The notes under the pieces were generated by a model, which worked only from the letters and a program-made list of their open reading frames with translations, made no database searches and was not told where the DNA came from. A stretch of DNA of 28,264 nt from a virus. A program made the translations under genes and the position numbers. The DNA lies in IMG/VR virus record IMGVR_UViG_3300020185_000201, positions 1-28,264 of that record. One strand, written 5' to 3'. This document shows positions 1 to 8,263 of this stretch, in pieces. Numbering within the stretch: the first letter of the stretch is position 1; every line of letters starts with the position of its first letter.

Positions 1-153
1 TCTGTCATTTGTCTCAAGTAGGATATCTGCAGGATGTTTGTCTTGGGTTGGATATACAAAGTCTGCATATTCCAATAGGAATGTTTGTACTAAGGATTCA
101 CCCAAAGCACCAAGTCTTGAATTACCTTGATGATCTTCCGATGTCTTTGCCAT
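1..153 (-). CDS. PD-(D/E)xK nuclease, partial (5' end only; left copy)
   Basis: Only the first 51 codons are present; the gene runs off the left edge. The ATG at 153 begins MAKTSEDHQGNSRLGALGES and the frame stays open to base 1. It reaches the PADILLE acidic motif, but the QVKTR catalytic strand seen in the full copy at 26592-27035 is lost. It overlaps the 3' end of the lysozyme gene by 32 bases, exactly as the right copy does. It differs from that copy at only a few bases, so this is the same gene cut by the contig end rather than a pseudogene. Confidence 0.8.
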   Translation of the reverse strand, partial: MAKTSEDHQGNSRLGALGESLVQTFLLEYADFVYPTQDKHPADILLETNDR

Positions 154-565
154 CTTTGTTGCATGAAGAAAGTTTTGCTGAGTTTCTATAAGCACGATCT
201 CCAACTTGTATTTTATATTTGCTATCTAACAATTCTTCTGATGCTTCTAACCACATACCCATCTCCATCAATGCCCTTGTTTTTCTAAATCCCATAAAAC
301 CATTTATGCCAAGATTGAAAGTCATATCAATGCATACTAGTTGTGCTTCTTTAGGGAAACTTCTCCAAACCGCCCAGTGTTTATCCAAGTTTTTGATGGC
401 TCTTTCTTTGTCGTTTTTAGCTAAGAACCTAGCTTCCTCTTCTGATATGCCAATATCTGTCAAGTTCCTGCCAACACCTATGCTAGTTTTCCCAGCCTTG
501 CATGTATAAAGGTTACACATCATGCCTTCATTTTTAATAAGCATATCTAGCACTTCATCACTCAT
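122..565 (-). CDS. Endolysin, T4-type lysozyme (GH24), left allele
   Basis: This is a muramidase that cleaves peptidoglycan for host lysis, 147 aa from the ATG at 565. The family motif E-8aa-D/C-5aa-T is readable near the N-terminus: Glu in KNEG, Cys at the position of T4 Asp20 (LYTC), and Ser at the position of T4 Thr26 (KTSIGVG). The GFMGFRKTRAL block and the C-terminal helices fit the fold. The start follows the holin stop by one base, suggesting coupling. A TTG at 661 would extend the frame by 32 codons inside the holin gene, but it lacks a good ribosome binding site and the extension resembles no lysozyme. Identity to the right allele is about 60% by eye. Cys for Asp is tolerated in this family; Ser for Thr is conservative but unusual. 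Confidence 0.88.
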   Translation of the reverse strand: MSDEVLDMLIKNEGMMCNLYTCKAGKTSIGVGRNLTDIGISEEEARFLAKNDKERAIKNLDKHWAVWRSFPKEAQLVCIDMTFNLGINGFMGFRKTRALMEMGMWLEASEELLDSKYKIQVGDRAYRNSAKLSSCNKDGKDIGRSSR

Positions 566-566
566 A

Positions 567-959
567 TTATTTGCTATGCACTCCTCTAAACTTCTCTGCT
601 GTCCTGAGCGATGACATGCCCAGTAACGATAAAAGTATTGTTGTAAGTTGCGAAAAATCAAACTCTAACTCTTCTAGTTTTAAATCAGTTCCATTGACCA
701 CAGCTATCCAAGTTGCGATAGGCAAGACAATGTAATGAGTGCAAAGACTAAACCCACAAACATATCCAATGCAGGGTCTCCATGACGATACAAACCAGTT
801 CCCGTTCTTCGCTTCTTCAGCATTAAGGCTAATTTGTGCTTTATCAAGCGATATAAGTTCTTTTTGTAAGTCATGTGATAATTGTTCTTTTAAATCTTTA
901 TCTTGAACAAATTTATCCAAGACGTTGTTTGCTACTTCAGCAATTTTGGTAATGCTCAT
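567..959 (-). CDS. Holin, three-TM type (GTA holin family), left allele
   Basis: This 130-aa inner-membrane protein is predicted to form the lysis pore that releases the lysozyme encoded next. An N-terminal charged helical region (about 1-55) is followed by a W-R-P motif entering two hydrophobic segments (about 60-88), and then a third (LTTILLSLLG). The C-terminus ends in an SLRTAEK-type motif; an R-T-x-E-K ending is typical of the family named for gene-transfer-agent holins (PF11351). It starts at an ATG 3 bases after the XhlA-like stop. It is about 95% identical to the right allele at DNA level, with almost all differences synonymous, so it is under purifying selection. Confidence 0.85.
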   Translation of the reverse strand: MSITKIAEVANNVLDKFVQDKDLKEQLSHDLQKELISLDKAQISLNAEEAKNGNWFVSSWRPCIGYVCGFSLCTHYIVLPIATWIAVVNGTDLKLEELEFDFSQLTTILLSLLGMSSLRTAEKFRGVHSK

Positions 960-962
960 ATA

Positions 963-1163
963 TTAAATAAGGAAATCCTTTAGCAGAATCAATAGCATTG
1001 AAATGACTATTGTTGTAAGGCCACCTTTAATCCAATTATTCAAACCAGCAATATCATCATCTAGTTTTTCAAAATGTTTGAATGCTGTAGTCCACCTCTC
1101 TGCACACTGTGTCTCATGTATTTGCAAAGATGCATGAACTTCTTGGGCGGTCTTTCTAGCCAT
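963..1163 (-). CDS. XhlA-like small membrane protein, left allele
   Basis: This 66-aa protein has a hydrophilic, probably coiled-coil N-terminal part (about 1-45) and one C-terminal membrane helix (GGLTTIVISMLLILL) ending in a short charged tail. The size and layout resemble XhlA-type haemolysin/holin-associated proteins of phage lysis cassettes, and the holin and lysozyme follow directly. Its ATG overlaps the stop of the upstream gene in a TAATG pentamer. The right-end allele shares only the start, an ERW motif and the GGLTTIV helix entry (roughly one third identical by eye), although the flanking genes are nearly identical. A lysis role (holin partner or antiholin) is inferred from topology and context. 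Confidence 0.65.
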   Translation of the reverse strand: MARKTAQEVHASLQIHETQCAERWTTAFKHFEKLDDDIAGLNNWIKGGLTTIVISMLLILLKDFLI

Positions 1164-1393
1164 TATTCTTCCTCTATTACTTCCTCTTTAGGTAGAGTCT
1201 TATCAAAGGCTTCAATCAATATATTTTTATGATTATTAATCATGTTATATAAATTGTAGCTTCTTTGTAGCTCAGCTAATTCTCTTCCAGCTACGTTTAA
1301 TTCAACAGCTAAACGAGTTTGCTCTTCGTTTAGGTCTTCTGCTGTATATTCTCTACCATTAAAATTAATGATTGTATTTTTCTCTTCACTCAT
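1163..1393 (-). CDS. Small acidic helical protein upstream of lysis genes, left allele
   Basis: This 76-aa protein starts MSEEKNTIINFNGREYTAED. A short N-terminal strand-rich part is followed by a long helix with heptad-like spacing (AVELNVAGRELAELQ...), and the tail is Glu-rich. I do not assign a function. Similar small proteins with an NFNGREYT-like start are common near lysis genes of small marine phages, but I cannot name the family. The ATG at 1393 is chosen because GGAGAG lies just upstream; an in-frame TTG at 1405 would place that site inside the gene. It is about 98% identical to the right copy at DNA level and is joined to the XhlA-like gene by a TAATG overlap. Confidence 0.75.
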   Translation of the reverse strand: MSEEKNTIINFNGREYTAEDLNEEQTRLAVELNVAGRELAELQRSYNLYNMINNHKNILIEAFDKTLPKEEVIEEE

Positions 1394-1394
1394 A

Positions 1395-1505
1395 TTACTC
1401 TCCAAGTATTTTATTTTTTATGTAAGTTAGCCATTCAGGCTTCTTCTTATTTATTATAAATAAAGATATACCTATTACAATAATTAATACTATAAAAGTA
1501 TCCAT
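1395..1505 (-). CDS. 36-aa single-span membrane peptide
   Basis: This small ORF fills an otherwise empty gap. It starts MDTFIVLIIVIGISLFIINK and ends in a basic and aromatic tail (KKKPEW...). The N-terminal 18 residues form one hydrophobic span followed by lysines, so the C-terminus is predicted to be cytoplasmic. A GGTGA ribosome binding site sits at the end of the upstream 118-aa gene, and its last codons contain the GGAGAG site of the downstream gene. Its place at the head of the lysis cassette suggests a lysis accessory role (antiholin- or spanin-like), which is inference only. The window ends before the equivalent position in the right copy. Confidence 0.55.
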   Translation of the reverse strand: MDTFIVLIIVIGISLFIINKKKPEWLTYIKNKILGE

Positions 1506-1508
1506 ATA

Positions 1509-1865
1509 TTATTCACCTATTGTTTTTGTTTCAGTCGTAGGTGTTATCTCTTCAGTAATCTTAGCATCTAAAGCAGATTTTAAGTTTGCTACTTCCTCTT
1601 CACCCATAATGCCTTCAACCCAACCAGTAACTACTGCATTGGTTAAGTCTGCAAAAGGTACAAAGTCTGTACCAATATCATCAAGTGATAATGATTGTGT
1701 GCCATAAACACTAGCTGTGTATGGTACTTCTTGACCATCTACTTCGTGTGTCTCGCTGCTCTCAGCGTTAAGTCTCCAGTGAACATTATATACTGTGTCA
1801 CTGTGTTCTTCGTATGTGGGATAAACGTCTACTGTTTTGCAATCCCAAGTGTATGTATTTGCCAT
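1509..1865 (-). CDS. Conserved small phage protein after tail fibre
   Basis: This 118-aa soluble protein starts MANTYTWDCKTVDVYPTYEE. It looks β-rich in the first 80 residues (NVHWRLNAE, YTASVYGTQSL) and has a conserved-looking acidic F-V-P-F/W-V-E segment before a helical C-terminus. Proteins with this M-x-N-T-Y-x-W start and NVHWR strand are frequent in marine phages, usually near structural or fibre genes, and are annotated as uncharacterised (I recall a DUF7936-like family, not verified). It begins one base after the tail fibre stop. I assign no function; a virion accessory or fibre-associated role is possible from position. Confidence 0.7.
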   Translation of the reverse strand: MANTYTWDCKTVDVYPTYEEHSDTVYNVHWRLNAESSETHEVDGQEVPYTASVYGTQSLSLDDIGTDFVPFADLTNAVVTGWVEGIMGEEEVANLKSALDAKITEEITPTTETKTIGE

Positions 1866-1866
1866 G

Positions 1867-4800
1867 TTATTCTCCTTTTAAGTTAGCAATTTCTTCTTTT
1901 AAAAATTCTATTTGTTCTTGTTGTTCTTTCATGCCTTTAACAAGATGTGTTACAAGTTTACTGTAATCCATTTGATAATGCTCGTCTTCAGAACCTGTTA
2001 CTGCATTTGGTACTAGCTCTTTAACTTCTTGAGCTATAAGACCTTCGTCTGCTTTACCATCCGCTTTCCAATTATACGCTACTGGGTTTAGTTTAGTAAT
2101 TACTTCTAAACCTCTAGCTTCGCCTGTAACGTCTTTTAATCTTGCATCTGATGTGGTGTTGTAGGTTGTTGCTGATGAGGTTACTGATACAGAACCAACT
2201 GTTGAGCCGTCTTTGCGGAATCTAATAATCTCCCCATCTGAAGATAATCTATCAGCAATAATTGGAATACCTGAAGCTATAGGTACGATTGTTCCTGAAC
2301 CACCAATACGAACACCTGCTGTTCCATCATCAGAAGTCTTACCCACTAACAGATTACCTGATGAGTCTATTCTCATGCGTTCTTCGGGATTAGAACCTGA
2401 AGTTCTTGTACTAAACAACATTGCTCCTGCGGTGTTTGTGCTAGTTCCGTTTTCTTTTAATCCATGAATAGCCGCAAAAGTAGTGTTAGAGTCTCCTTGT
2501 CCAGTAGTGGCTTTACCTGCAAATACAAGACCACCACCTACACCCGTTGCCATAGCTGTATTGTCAGCAAGTCGAAGCACAGAACGTGTATCACCAAACA
2601 CAGATGCAGTTCCTTCTACATGAAGAACCCTACCAGGCGAACTTGTACCTATTCCAACGTTGCCTTGACCAGTAATCGTAAAGGCTCTACCTGAATTAAC
2701 ATCAACTGACATAGCACCAGCAGTAGACAAGTTAGAAGTATGTGCCGAACTATCTACCATTAAGGTATAAGTGCCATTGCTTTTTGATGTTGCTGTAGAT
2801 GTAAATTGACCAGCAGCATTAATTGAGCCGACTGCATCTAAGGTTGCATCAGGCGAATCAGTTCCTATTCCAACGTTTCCTGTAGTACCCTCTATTCTGA
2901 ATTTTTCCGTGCCATCATCTAGCACTCTTAAATTATTTTGATAGTTTTCTATTTGGAAATAACCAGCACCACCATTTGTATTTTTAGCTGATAACTTAAT
3001 ACCTGCTGAAGCACCTGATAAATAACCATCATTTTCTATTTCTAATAATAATGGTGCATAATGTACTTGTTTAAAAATATGTAATTGTTCTTGTGGCGAA
3101 TCAGTTCCTATTCCAACGTTGCCATTGGTTAAATCAATATTTAAATTATTAGCATTTACACCAGCATTACCACCTATAGAACCTATTTGAGAACCTGTGG
3201 CTAAATAAAATGAATCTGCTGTATCGTTAATTTGAATGTAAGCAGTTCCATCTGTTGATTCAAACCTACCTACATTATTAGAAGATGTTGATGTGTGAAT
3301 AATTTCACTTGGCGAAGTTGTGCCTATTCCAACACGTTGACTGCTATCTATTCTGAGTGCTTCTTCTTGGTTGCCTGTAGACATAGTAATGTAGTTAATA
3401 TCTACACCGCTTCTGTCTACAACCATCCAGTTATTTGCATCAGTTGCCGCATCATTAACTGCTCTGAAACGGAAAGTTCCGTCAGTACCTGCGTTGTAGT
3501 CCCAAGTTTTTTCATCTGTTGGTGCGGATGTATTTTTAGTTCTAAAATATGGTGCTGAACCTTCAAGGTGTAGCTGTGTAGCTGGCGAATCAGTTCCTAT
3601 TCCAACTGAGCCATCTGATGTGATTCTTAAACTTTCCTGCAAAGGAAGAGAAGTACCTCCTGAAGGATGCGTAAAAAATGCAAGTCCAGTTACATCTGCA
3701 TCAGAACCTTCTTGTACACCTGCAATTCCAGCAACCCTAGCATTATTACTAGCAGTTCTTGAAAAACTTATACCTGCTGTATATTCTCCATCTGCAACAG
3801 TACCATTGGTTTGAATATATAATCCATCACCTGAAAAATCATTATAGGTTGTGCTAAAGTTTCCGCTTACATAGCTTTCCAATTTAGCCCGTGGCGAAGT
3901 TGTGCCTATTCCAACATTTCCATCTGACTTAATTCTCATGCGTTCTGCTAATTCATAAGCACCCGCGAGATTATCTTGTGTGAAAAATCTCATAGAATAT
4001 TCAGGTGTAGCATCTTCAGTTATAACATCAATTTTTCCAGCAATACCTGTAGAACCAGTTGTGGCATCATTACCTTCCCACTCAATAGCACCCATAACCT
4101 CATTAGCTGCAACAGCAGTATCTGTGCTTTCTAGTCTTAAAGTTGCACCTGTGTTAGCAGATAAATGTAATAGAGCATCAGGCGAATTTGTGCCGATTCC
4201 AACGTTTCCAGCAGCACTTATGGTTACTCTATCCACACCTACAAATCTGTCTCTAAAAGCTAATGCACTTGAAGCTGATGTTCCTCTATAACCAAAAGTA
4301 ACCTTTGTATCGTTTTGTACAATAATATCGCCATCTTGTATGCTTAGTTTTTCTGCTGGTGCGGTTGTGCCAATTCCCAATTTCTCAGCAGAACTGTCCC
4401 AAAATAAACCTTGAGTTGTACCTGTATCATCGTAAAAGGAGATGTCTCCGTTAGCAGCTATATTTAATCTTTGTGTTGCAAAATCATTAGCACCAGTAAT
4501 AAATTTAAAATGACCTGCTGCATCTGTTGCTCTTATGTAATTTGTACCTGCTCTTGCAAAGTTTAATGATGATGCTGAGTTTGCAATGGCTATATCGCCT
4601 TGTGAAGTTTGTACAGTCAACCCATCACTTGTAACTGTTCCTGTTACGTCTATGCCTGAACTGGTTACTTTTGTTACTTCAGAACCTGAAATTGAAGTAC
4701 GAATAAAAGGAGAGCCTGAGTTGTAATAACCTTGTATGTAAGCATAGTCATTGTCGGTTGTTGAACCAAAAACAAGAGTAGCATTATTTGCATCAGGGGA

Positions 4801-5775
4801 ATGGATAGTAATACCTGTAGAACCTGTACCCGAAACTACTACCTCATCAGCAATTATTGTTCCTGTTCCTGTGCCTGTTCCAAAATGTGCTGTGTCTGAC
4901 TCTACCTCTCCTGTTACGTCTATGCCTGTTGAGGTTGTGGCAAATTTTAAATCATTATCAAAATAAAGCTTAACAGCATTATTTCTCTGAAATCTAGCAT
5001 AAGTTTCAGCACCAGTATCATCTTGCAAATAAATATTACCTTGACCTTGTATATATAAACTACCCGTGCCACTTTCTGCTATATAACTATTACTACCATC
5101 ATGGTAGATTTCTAAATCTGAGCCTGTACCGAATATGGCTTTATCATTATCGCCAAAAGCTATATCAGTACCGCCTGTAGTATTACCATTTAAAAGTATT
5201 TCAGCTAGTGTATCTACACTGCCTATTTGACTATCTACATAAGCCTTGATTGATTCAGAAGTGGAAACTGTTGTAGCACTTGCAGTTCCAAAAGAATTAT
5301 CATCTAAAATAGCTGAACCTGTAATGCTTGTATTAATGACTGCACTTGCAAAAGTAGGTGTAGCAGTTCCTGCATCTAAGTAAGATTCAACTCTAGCATT
5401 TGTAAAATATAGATTGCTAGAACCTTCACTAACACTATCAGTGTTAAAAGATATGTTTGCAGTACCGTCAAAAGATGCACCATTAATTGTTCTTGCTGTT
5501 GCAAGTGCTGTAGCTGTAGCAGCATTACCTGTTAAGTTACCAACAAATGTATTATCTGCTGTAATGCTAACACCTGTAGTCACCCAAGCATCATTAGCTG
5601 CATTTCTTATCTTTAAAACATTGCTTGATGTATCTACCCATAATTGATGTGAAAAGGTAGTAGAAGGTGCTGTAGCACCACTATTAACTGTTACTATTGC
5701 AGATAAAGCATTGTTTAAATCTGCTCTAAAATCTGCTCCTGATTGGTTTGCTAAGTTGTAATCGTGTTGTGCCAT
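1867..5775 (-). CDS. Tail fibre/spike with C-terminal S74 self-cleaving chaperone
   Basis: This 1302-aa receptor-binding fibre is the largest gene here. The N-terminus (MAQHDYNLANQSGADFRADL) is the attachment part common in marine phage fibres. A long β-repetitive shaft contains eight VGIGT(T/D/N/S)SP-type motifs. The C-terminal 94 residues form an intramolecular chaperone of the peptidase S74/endosialidase type: SDARLKD begins near residue 1209, where Ser is the expected cleavage nucleophile. Then follow LNPVAYNWK, GLIAQEVKELVPNAV and Y-S-K-L-V, and a final coiled coil (EQQEQIEFLKEEI). By family knowledge the chaperone trimerises the fibre and is then released by autocleavage before the Ser. 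It follows the tail-tip gene and precedes the lysis module. Confidence 0.92.
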   Translation of the reverse strand: MAQHDYNLANQSGADFRADLNNALSAIVTVNSGATAPSTTFSHQLWVDTSSNVLKIRNAANDAWVTTGVSITADNTFVGNLTGNAATATALATARTINGASFDGTANISFNTDSVSEGSSNLYFTNARVESYLDAGTATPTFASAVINTSITGSAILDDNSFGTASATTVSTSESIKAYVDSQIGSVDTLAEILLNGNTTGGTDIAFGDNDKAIFGTGSDLEIYHDGSNSYIAESGTGSLYIQGQGNIYLQDDTGAETYARFQRNNAVKLYFDNDLKFATTSTGIDVTGEVESDTAHFGTGTGTGTIIADEVVVSGTGSTGITIHSPDANNATLVFGSTTDNDYAYIQGYYNSGSPFIRTSISGSEVTKVTSSGIDVTGTVTSDGLTVQTSQGDIAIANSASSLNFARAGTNYIRATDAAGHFKFITGANDFATQRLNIAANGDISFYDDTGTTQGLFWDSSAEKLGIGTTAPAEKLSIQDGDIIVQNDTKVTFGYRGTSASSALAFRDRFVGVDRVTISAAGNVGIGTNSPDALLHLSANTGATLRLESTDTAVAANEVMGAIEWEGNDATTGSTGIAGKIDVITEDATPEYSMRFFTQDNLAGAYELAERMRIKSDGNVGIGTTSPRAKLESYVSGNFSTTYNDFSGDGLYIQTNGTVADGEYTAGISFSRTASNNARVAGIAGVQEGSDADVTGLAFFTHPSGGTSLPLQESLRITSDGSVGIGTDSPATQLHLEGSAPYFRTKNTSAPTDEKTWDYNAGTDGTFRFRAVNDAATDANNWMVVDRSGVDINYITMSTGNQEEALRIDSSQRVGIGTTSPSEIIHTSTSSNNVGRFESTDGTAYIQINDTADSFYLATGSQIGSIGGNAGVNANNLNIDLTNGNVGIGTDSPQEQLHIFKQVHYAPLLLEIENDGYLSGASAGIKLSAKNTNGGAGYFQIENYQNNLRVLDDGTEKFRIEGTTGNVGIGTDSPDATLDAVGSINAAGQFTSTATSKSNGTYTLMVDSSAHTSNLSTAGAMSVDVNSGRAFTITGQGNVGIGTSSPGRVLHVEGTASVFGDTRSVLRLADNTAMATGVGGGLVFAGKATTGQGDSNTTFAAIHGLKENGTSTNTAGAMLFSTRTSGSNPEERMRIDSSGNLLVGKTSDDGTAGVRIGGSGTIVPIASGIPIIADRLSSDGEIIRFRKDGSTVGSVSVTSSATTYNTTSDARLKDVTGEARGLEVITKLNPVAYNWKADGKADEGLIAQEVKELVPNAVTGSEDEHYQMDYSKLVTHLVKGMKEQQEQIEFLKEEIANLKGE
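2636..4380 (+). repeat. Eight dispersed ~26-bp repeats within tail fibre gene
   Basis: Near-identical copies of a 23-26 bp unit (GGCGAA + TCAGTTCC/GTTGTGCC + TATTCCAAC) start at 2636, 2852, 3095, 3311, 3584, 3893, 4181 and 4358. The spacings are 216, 243, 216, 273, 309, 288 and 177 bp, all multiples of three. On the coding strand they encode the VGIGT-x-SP shaft motif. Several copies are identical over more than 20 bases, so they could support in-frame recombination that changes fibre length. They are coding repeats, not a CRISPR array. Confidence 0.85.
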
Positions 5776-5806
5776 ATTAAAATCTCTGTGTTTTATTAGT
5801 TTACTA

Positions 5807-8263
5807 TTACCAAGTGCTTATCGCCACCCTCTTCCATGTGTTTGTTGCGGTGCATACATAAATGTAGTTTGAATCCCATCTTACCTCACCTGCAGTGCCT
5901 GTACTGCTAGATGTTGATGGTGCTGATGGACTGCTTGATATTTTTAAGCCACCATCTGCATTAACCCTACCCTGTACAAATAAATTAGTGCCTTGTATTG
6001 TTATGTCTGTATCAACATCTATTAGCAAACCCGTTCCAGCTATTTCAGTAAAACCTTTAAAATTTGCATCCTCTTCAAAATTTACATCATTGGTAAATTT
6101 AACCCAATTACCTGTCTTTCCAGTAACCGTTCCATAAGTTTCAACTGTTGACATAGTAACCCCATTCATTTCAACCTCAGTTGTTTTTACTGGGTCATCT
6201 GCAATAGTAAATGTACTTGTTGTTGCTTCAGATTCAACACCTAAACCGTTGATAGATGTTATAGAGTAATTATAGTTACTACCTTTAGGAATAAAGGATA
6301 AGTCAGCAGAATTTGTATCTACCACTTTACTTATAACTGCATTGCTTGAGCTATCAGTTATATCTACTCTGAACTCTTTTACTGGAAAGTCGGTTGGCTC
6401 ATCCCAAGTTAAAGTAGGTCTGTTAATAGCTGATGCATCTGTGTCTGTAAAACTTACATTTTGTGGTGCTTTTAATGCACCTGCTGTTGGCAAGTTTACT
6501 GGGTCTACTGTTGTTTCTGTGGTTGGTACTTCCCATGAATAAATATCAAAATACTCTATAGCACTAACTGATACAAGACCATTTGGCTGTAGTTCTAGTG
6601 CTTCAATTCTAAATACGTTGTTTGAATTAGCTGTGGATAAGTCTAAGCCTGCATAAGTAATGTCAACGATATCACCAATGTTTAGTTTATACATTTCAGG
6701 TGTTCCTAAAAATTGTATTGATGTTTGTTTTCTACTTCTTTGCAAGATAGCTTTTGCCATATTTGATGCAATGTAAGGGTCTGTGATATATGGAAACTCT
6801 GCTTTTATCTCTAAGATTTCACCATCATCTGAATAATAATCAGGTGAAGCATTATGCAATTCTGTAACTGTATCTAATTCATATTTTAAATTAGCATTAA
6901 AAAACTCAACAATGACCTTGTTTGCTTTTTTGTCTTTAGTTCCATAGTCAATAGATATTCCTGAATCAGCAATAATATGGTCATCTGTAATGCTAAATGT
7001 AGAAGAACCTGTATCTTCTATTTGTAATTCATACTTGCCATTTATATAAGTAAAGATACCTCTCATGTTTGCAAGAAGCTCTTTAGCGTTATCCATGACG
7101 TTCTTATTAGTATCTACATAGCCATTACAATGAAATCTTTTAACTTGAGTAAATATAGAGCCTGATTCATCATCATAATCGCTACCAATATTATCATCTA
7201 TAATAATTTCATTTATTCTTGATTCATCAAAAAATTCATCTGTTCGCCATGCATCAATGTTTTTAGAATCTACTATAACTGTTCCGCCTGAATCCTTAAT
7301 GCTTATTACTTCATCTGTTTTATTTTGAAAAGCATCATTATAAGTATTAATTCTTATTCTATTAGTACCTGAAGTACCACTCCAAGTCACATTCTGATAG
7401 CTACTTCCATAAAAAGGTTGATTTTGTAACACATCACACTTATCAGCAGCAGTCTCAAATGTAGTCATGTTTATATCTGTTGTGGCTAAACCTTTTCCAT
7501 ATTCATCATTTTGAATGTAATCAAGGAAACATAGAGCTGCATTGCTAGACCATGCAGTATTGGTAGTTCTTGGGTCATAAACCTTTTTACCTTTTACCTG
7601 TACTGTTATTTGTGGCACTCCTTGATACATTCCCTTTTTATCATAATCAAAAGATGCTGCTATATAACAAATACCATTTAACTTATGATTAGTTGACCAC
7701 TGAGAAGGTATAGATGCTCTAAGCATTGGGTCTGCTGTTTGACTGGTAGCACCATGATGCAAGTTAAATACAAAAGAATATCTTTTTGTAGGGTCTGTGC
7801 CTAAATTACCAGCACTTTTATATTGATTATCACCAACTTGAGATGCAGTATTTAAAGAGCCTGAACCTGAAGATATCTTATCTGAGCCAACATAACCACC
7901 GCCCTTGTATATCTTGCCATCAAGAATACTATTACCATCTATTTCAATAGTTCTACCAAGTATTTCTTCACATTCACCAACTGATATTGCATAGACAACA
8001 AATAAATCTTTAGACCTATTTTGTGCTGTATCCAAGTATACAATTTGAGCACCAACCCTTCTTGTTCCATATATGACTGGTATCTTGCCACCTGCAGCAG
8101 TTTTGTTAACCATGATGTCTTGACCTTTAGCCAACATTTGCCTTGCTTGTACATAACCTTTAACACCAACTGCAAAAGTAGCAAACTGTATTGCTTTAAA
8201 AACACTTGAGCCAACAAATTTGCTTATTACCGCACCAACAGCTTTAAAAAAACTACCTATCAT
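5807..8263 (-). CDS. Tail tip/central fibre protein (lambda J / GTA gp15-like)
   Basis: This 818-aa baseplate hub protein sits at the distal end of the tail tube. A short hydrophobic N-terminus (VFKAIQFATFAVGVKGYVQA) precedes a β-rich hub region (KIPVIYGTRRVGAQIVY). A phage-tail_3-like domain lies in the middle (about 430-570, with KANKVIVEFFN and LNIGDIVDITYAGL). A fibronectin type III-like domain follows (about 600-690, PTLTWDEPTDFPVKEF). The C-terminus ends in a Ser/Thr-rich linker and a small cap (GEVRWDSNYIYVC) like those found in fibre tips. It overlaps the upstream tail-tip gene by one base (TAATG). Position and domain order fit J-like proteins, though it is shorter than lambda J (about 1130 aa). 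Confidence 0.85.
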   Translation of the reverse strand: MIGSFFKAVGAVISKFVGSSVFKAIQFATFAVGVKGYVQARQMLAKGQDIMVNKTAAGGKIPVIYGTRRVGAQIVYLDTAQNRSKDLFVVYAISVGECEEILGRTIEIDGNSILDGKIYKGGGYVGSDKISSGSGSLNTASQVGDNQYKSAGNLGTDPTKRYSFVFNLHHGATSQTADPMLRASIPSQWSTNHKLNGICYIAASFDYDKKGMYQGVPQITVQVKGKKVYDPRTTNTAWSSNAALCFLDYIQNDEYGKGLATTDINMTTFETAADKCDVLQNQPFYGSSYQNVTWSGTSGTNRIRINTYNDAFQNKTDEVISIKDSGGTVIVDSKNIDAWRTDEFFDESRINEIIIDDNIGSDYDDESGSIFTQVKRFHCNGYVDTNKNVMDNAKELLANMRGIFTYINGKYELQIEDTGSSTFSITDDHIIADSGISIDYGTKDKKANKVIVEFFNANLKYELDTVTELHNASPDYYSDDGEILEIKAEFPYITDPYIASNMAKAILQRSRKQTSIQFLGTPEMYKLNIGDIVDITYAGLDLSTANSNNVFRIEALELQPNGLVSVSAIEYFDIYSWEVPTTETTVDPVNLPTAGALKAPQNVSFTDTDASAINRPTLTWDEPTDFPVKEFRVDITDSSSNAVISKVVDTNSADLSFIPKGSNYNYSITSINGLGVESEATTSTFTIADDPVKTTEVEMNGVTMSTVETYGTVTGKTGNWVKFTNDVNFEEDANFKGFTEIAGTGLLIDVDTDITIQGTNLFVQGRVNADGGLKISSSPSAPSTSSSTGTAGEVRWDSNYIYVCTATNTWKRVAISTW

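Larger units (their letters stand above)
1..1389. repeat. Left copy of imperfect terminal direct repeat (lysis cassette)
   Basis: This segment matches the last 1.38 kb of the window in the same orientation and gene order. The offset is 26,882 bp up to the holin start and 26,875 bp beyond it. By eye, the nuclease start (about 97%), the holin (about 95%, some 14 differences in 300 bases) and the 76-aa gene (about 98%) are near-identical. The lysozyme is clearly diverged and the XhlA-like gene strongly diverged. A genuine packaged terminal redundancy would be identical, so this looks like overlapping ends of a circular map from two related genotypes, or less likely a real duplication. Confidence 0.85.

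Noticed and set aside
1-1389. Ordinary terminal redundancy of a packaged linear genome
   Set aside because: Copies produced by packaging are identical, but these differ by more than a third of residues in two genes, so the repeat cannot be simple terminal redundancy of one genome.
2636-4380. CRISPR-like regularly spaced repeats
   Set aside because: The repeats are in frame within the fibre gene, spaced 177-309 bp apart and encode the VGIGT motif. There is no spacer-repeat structure and no cas gene.
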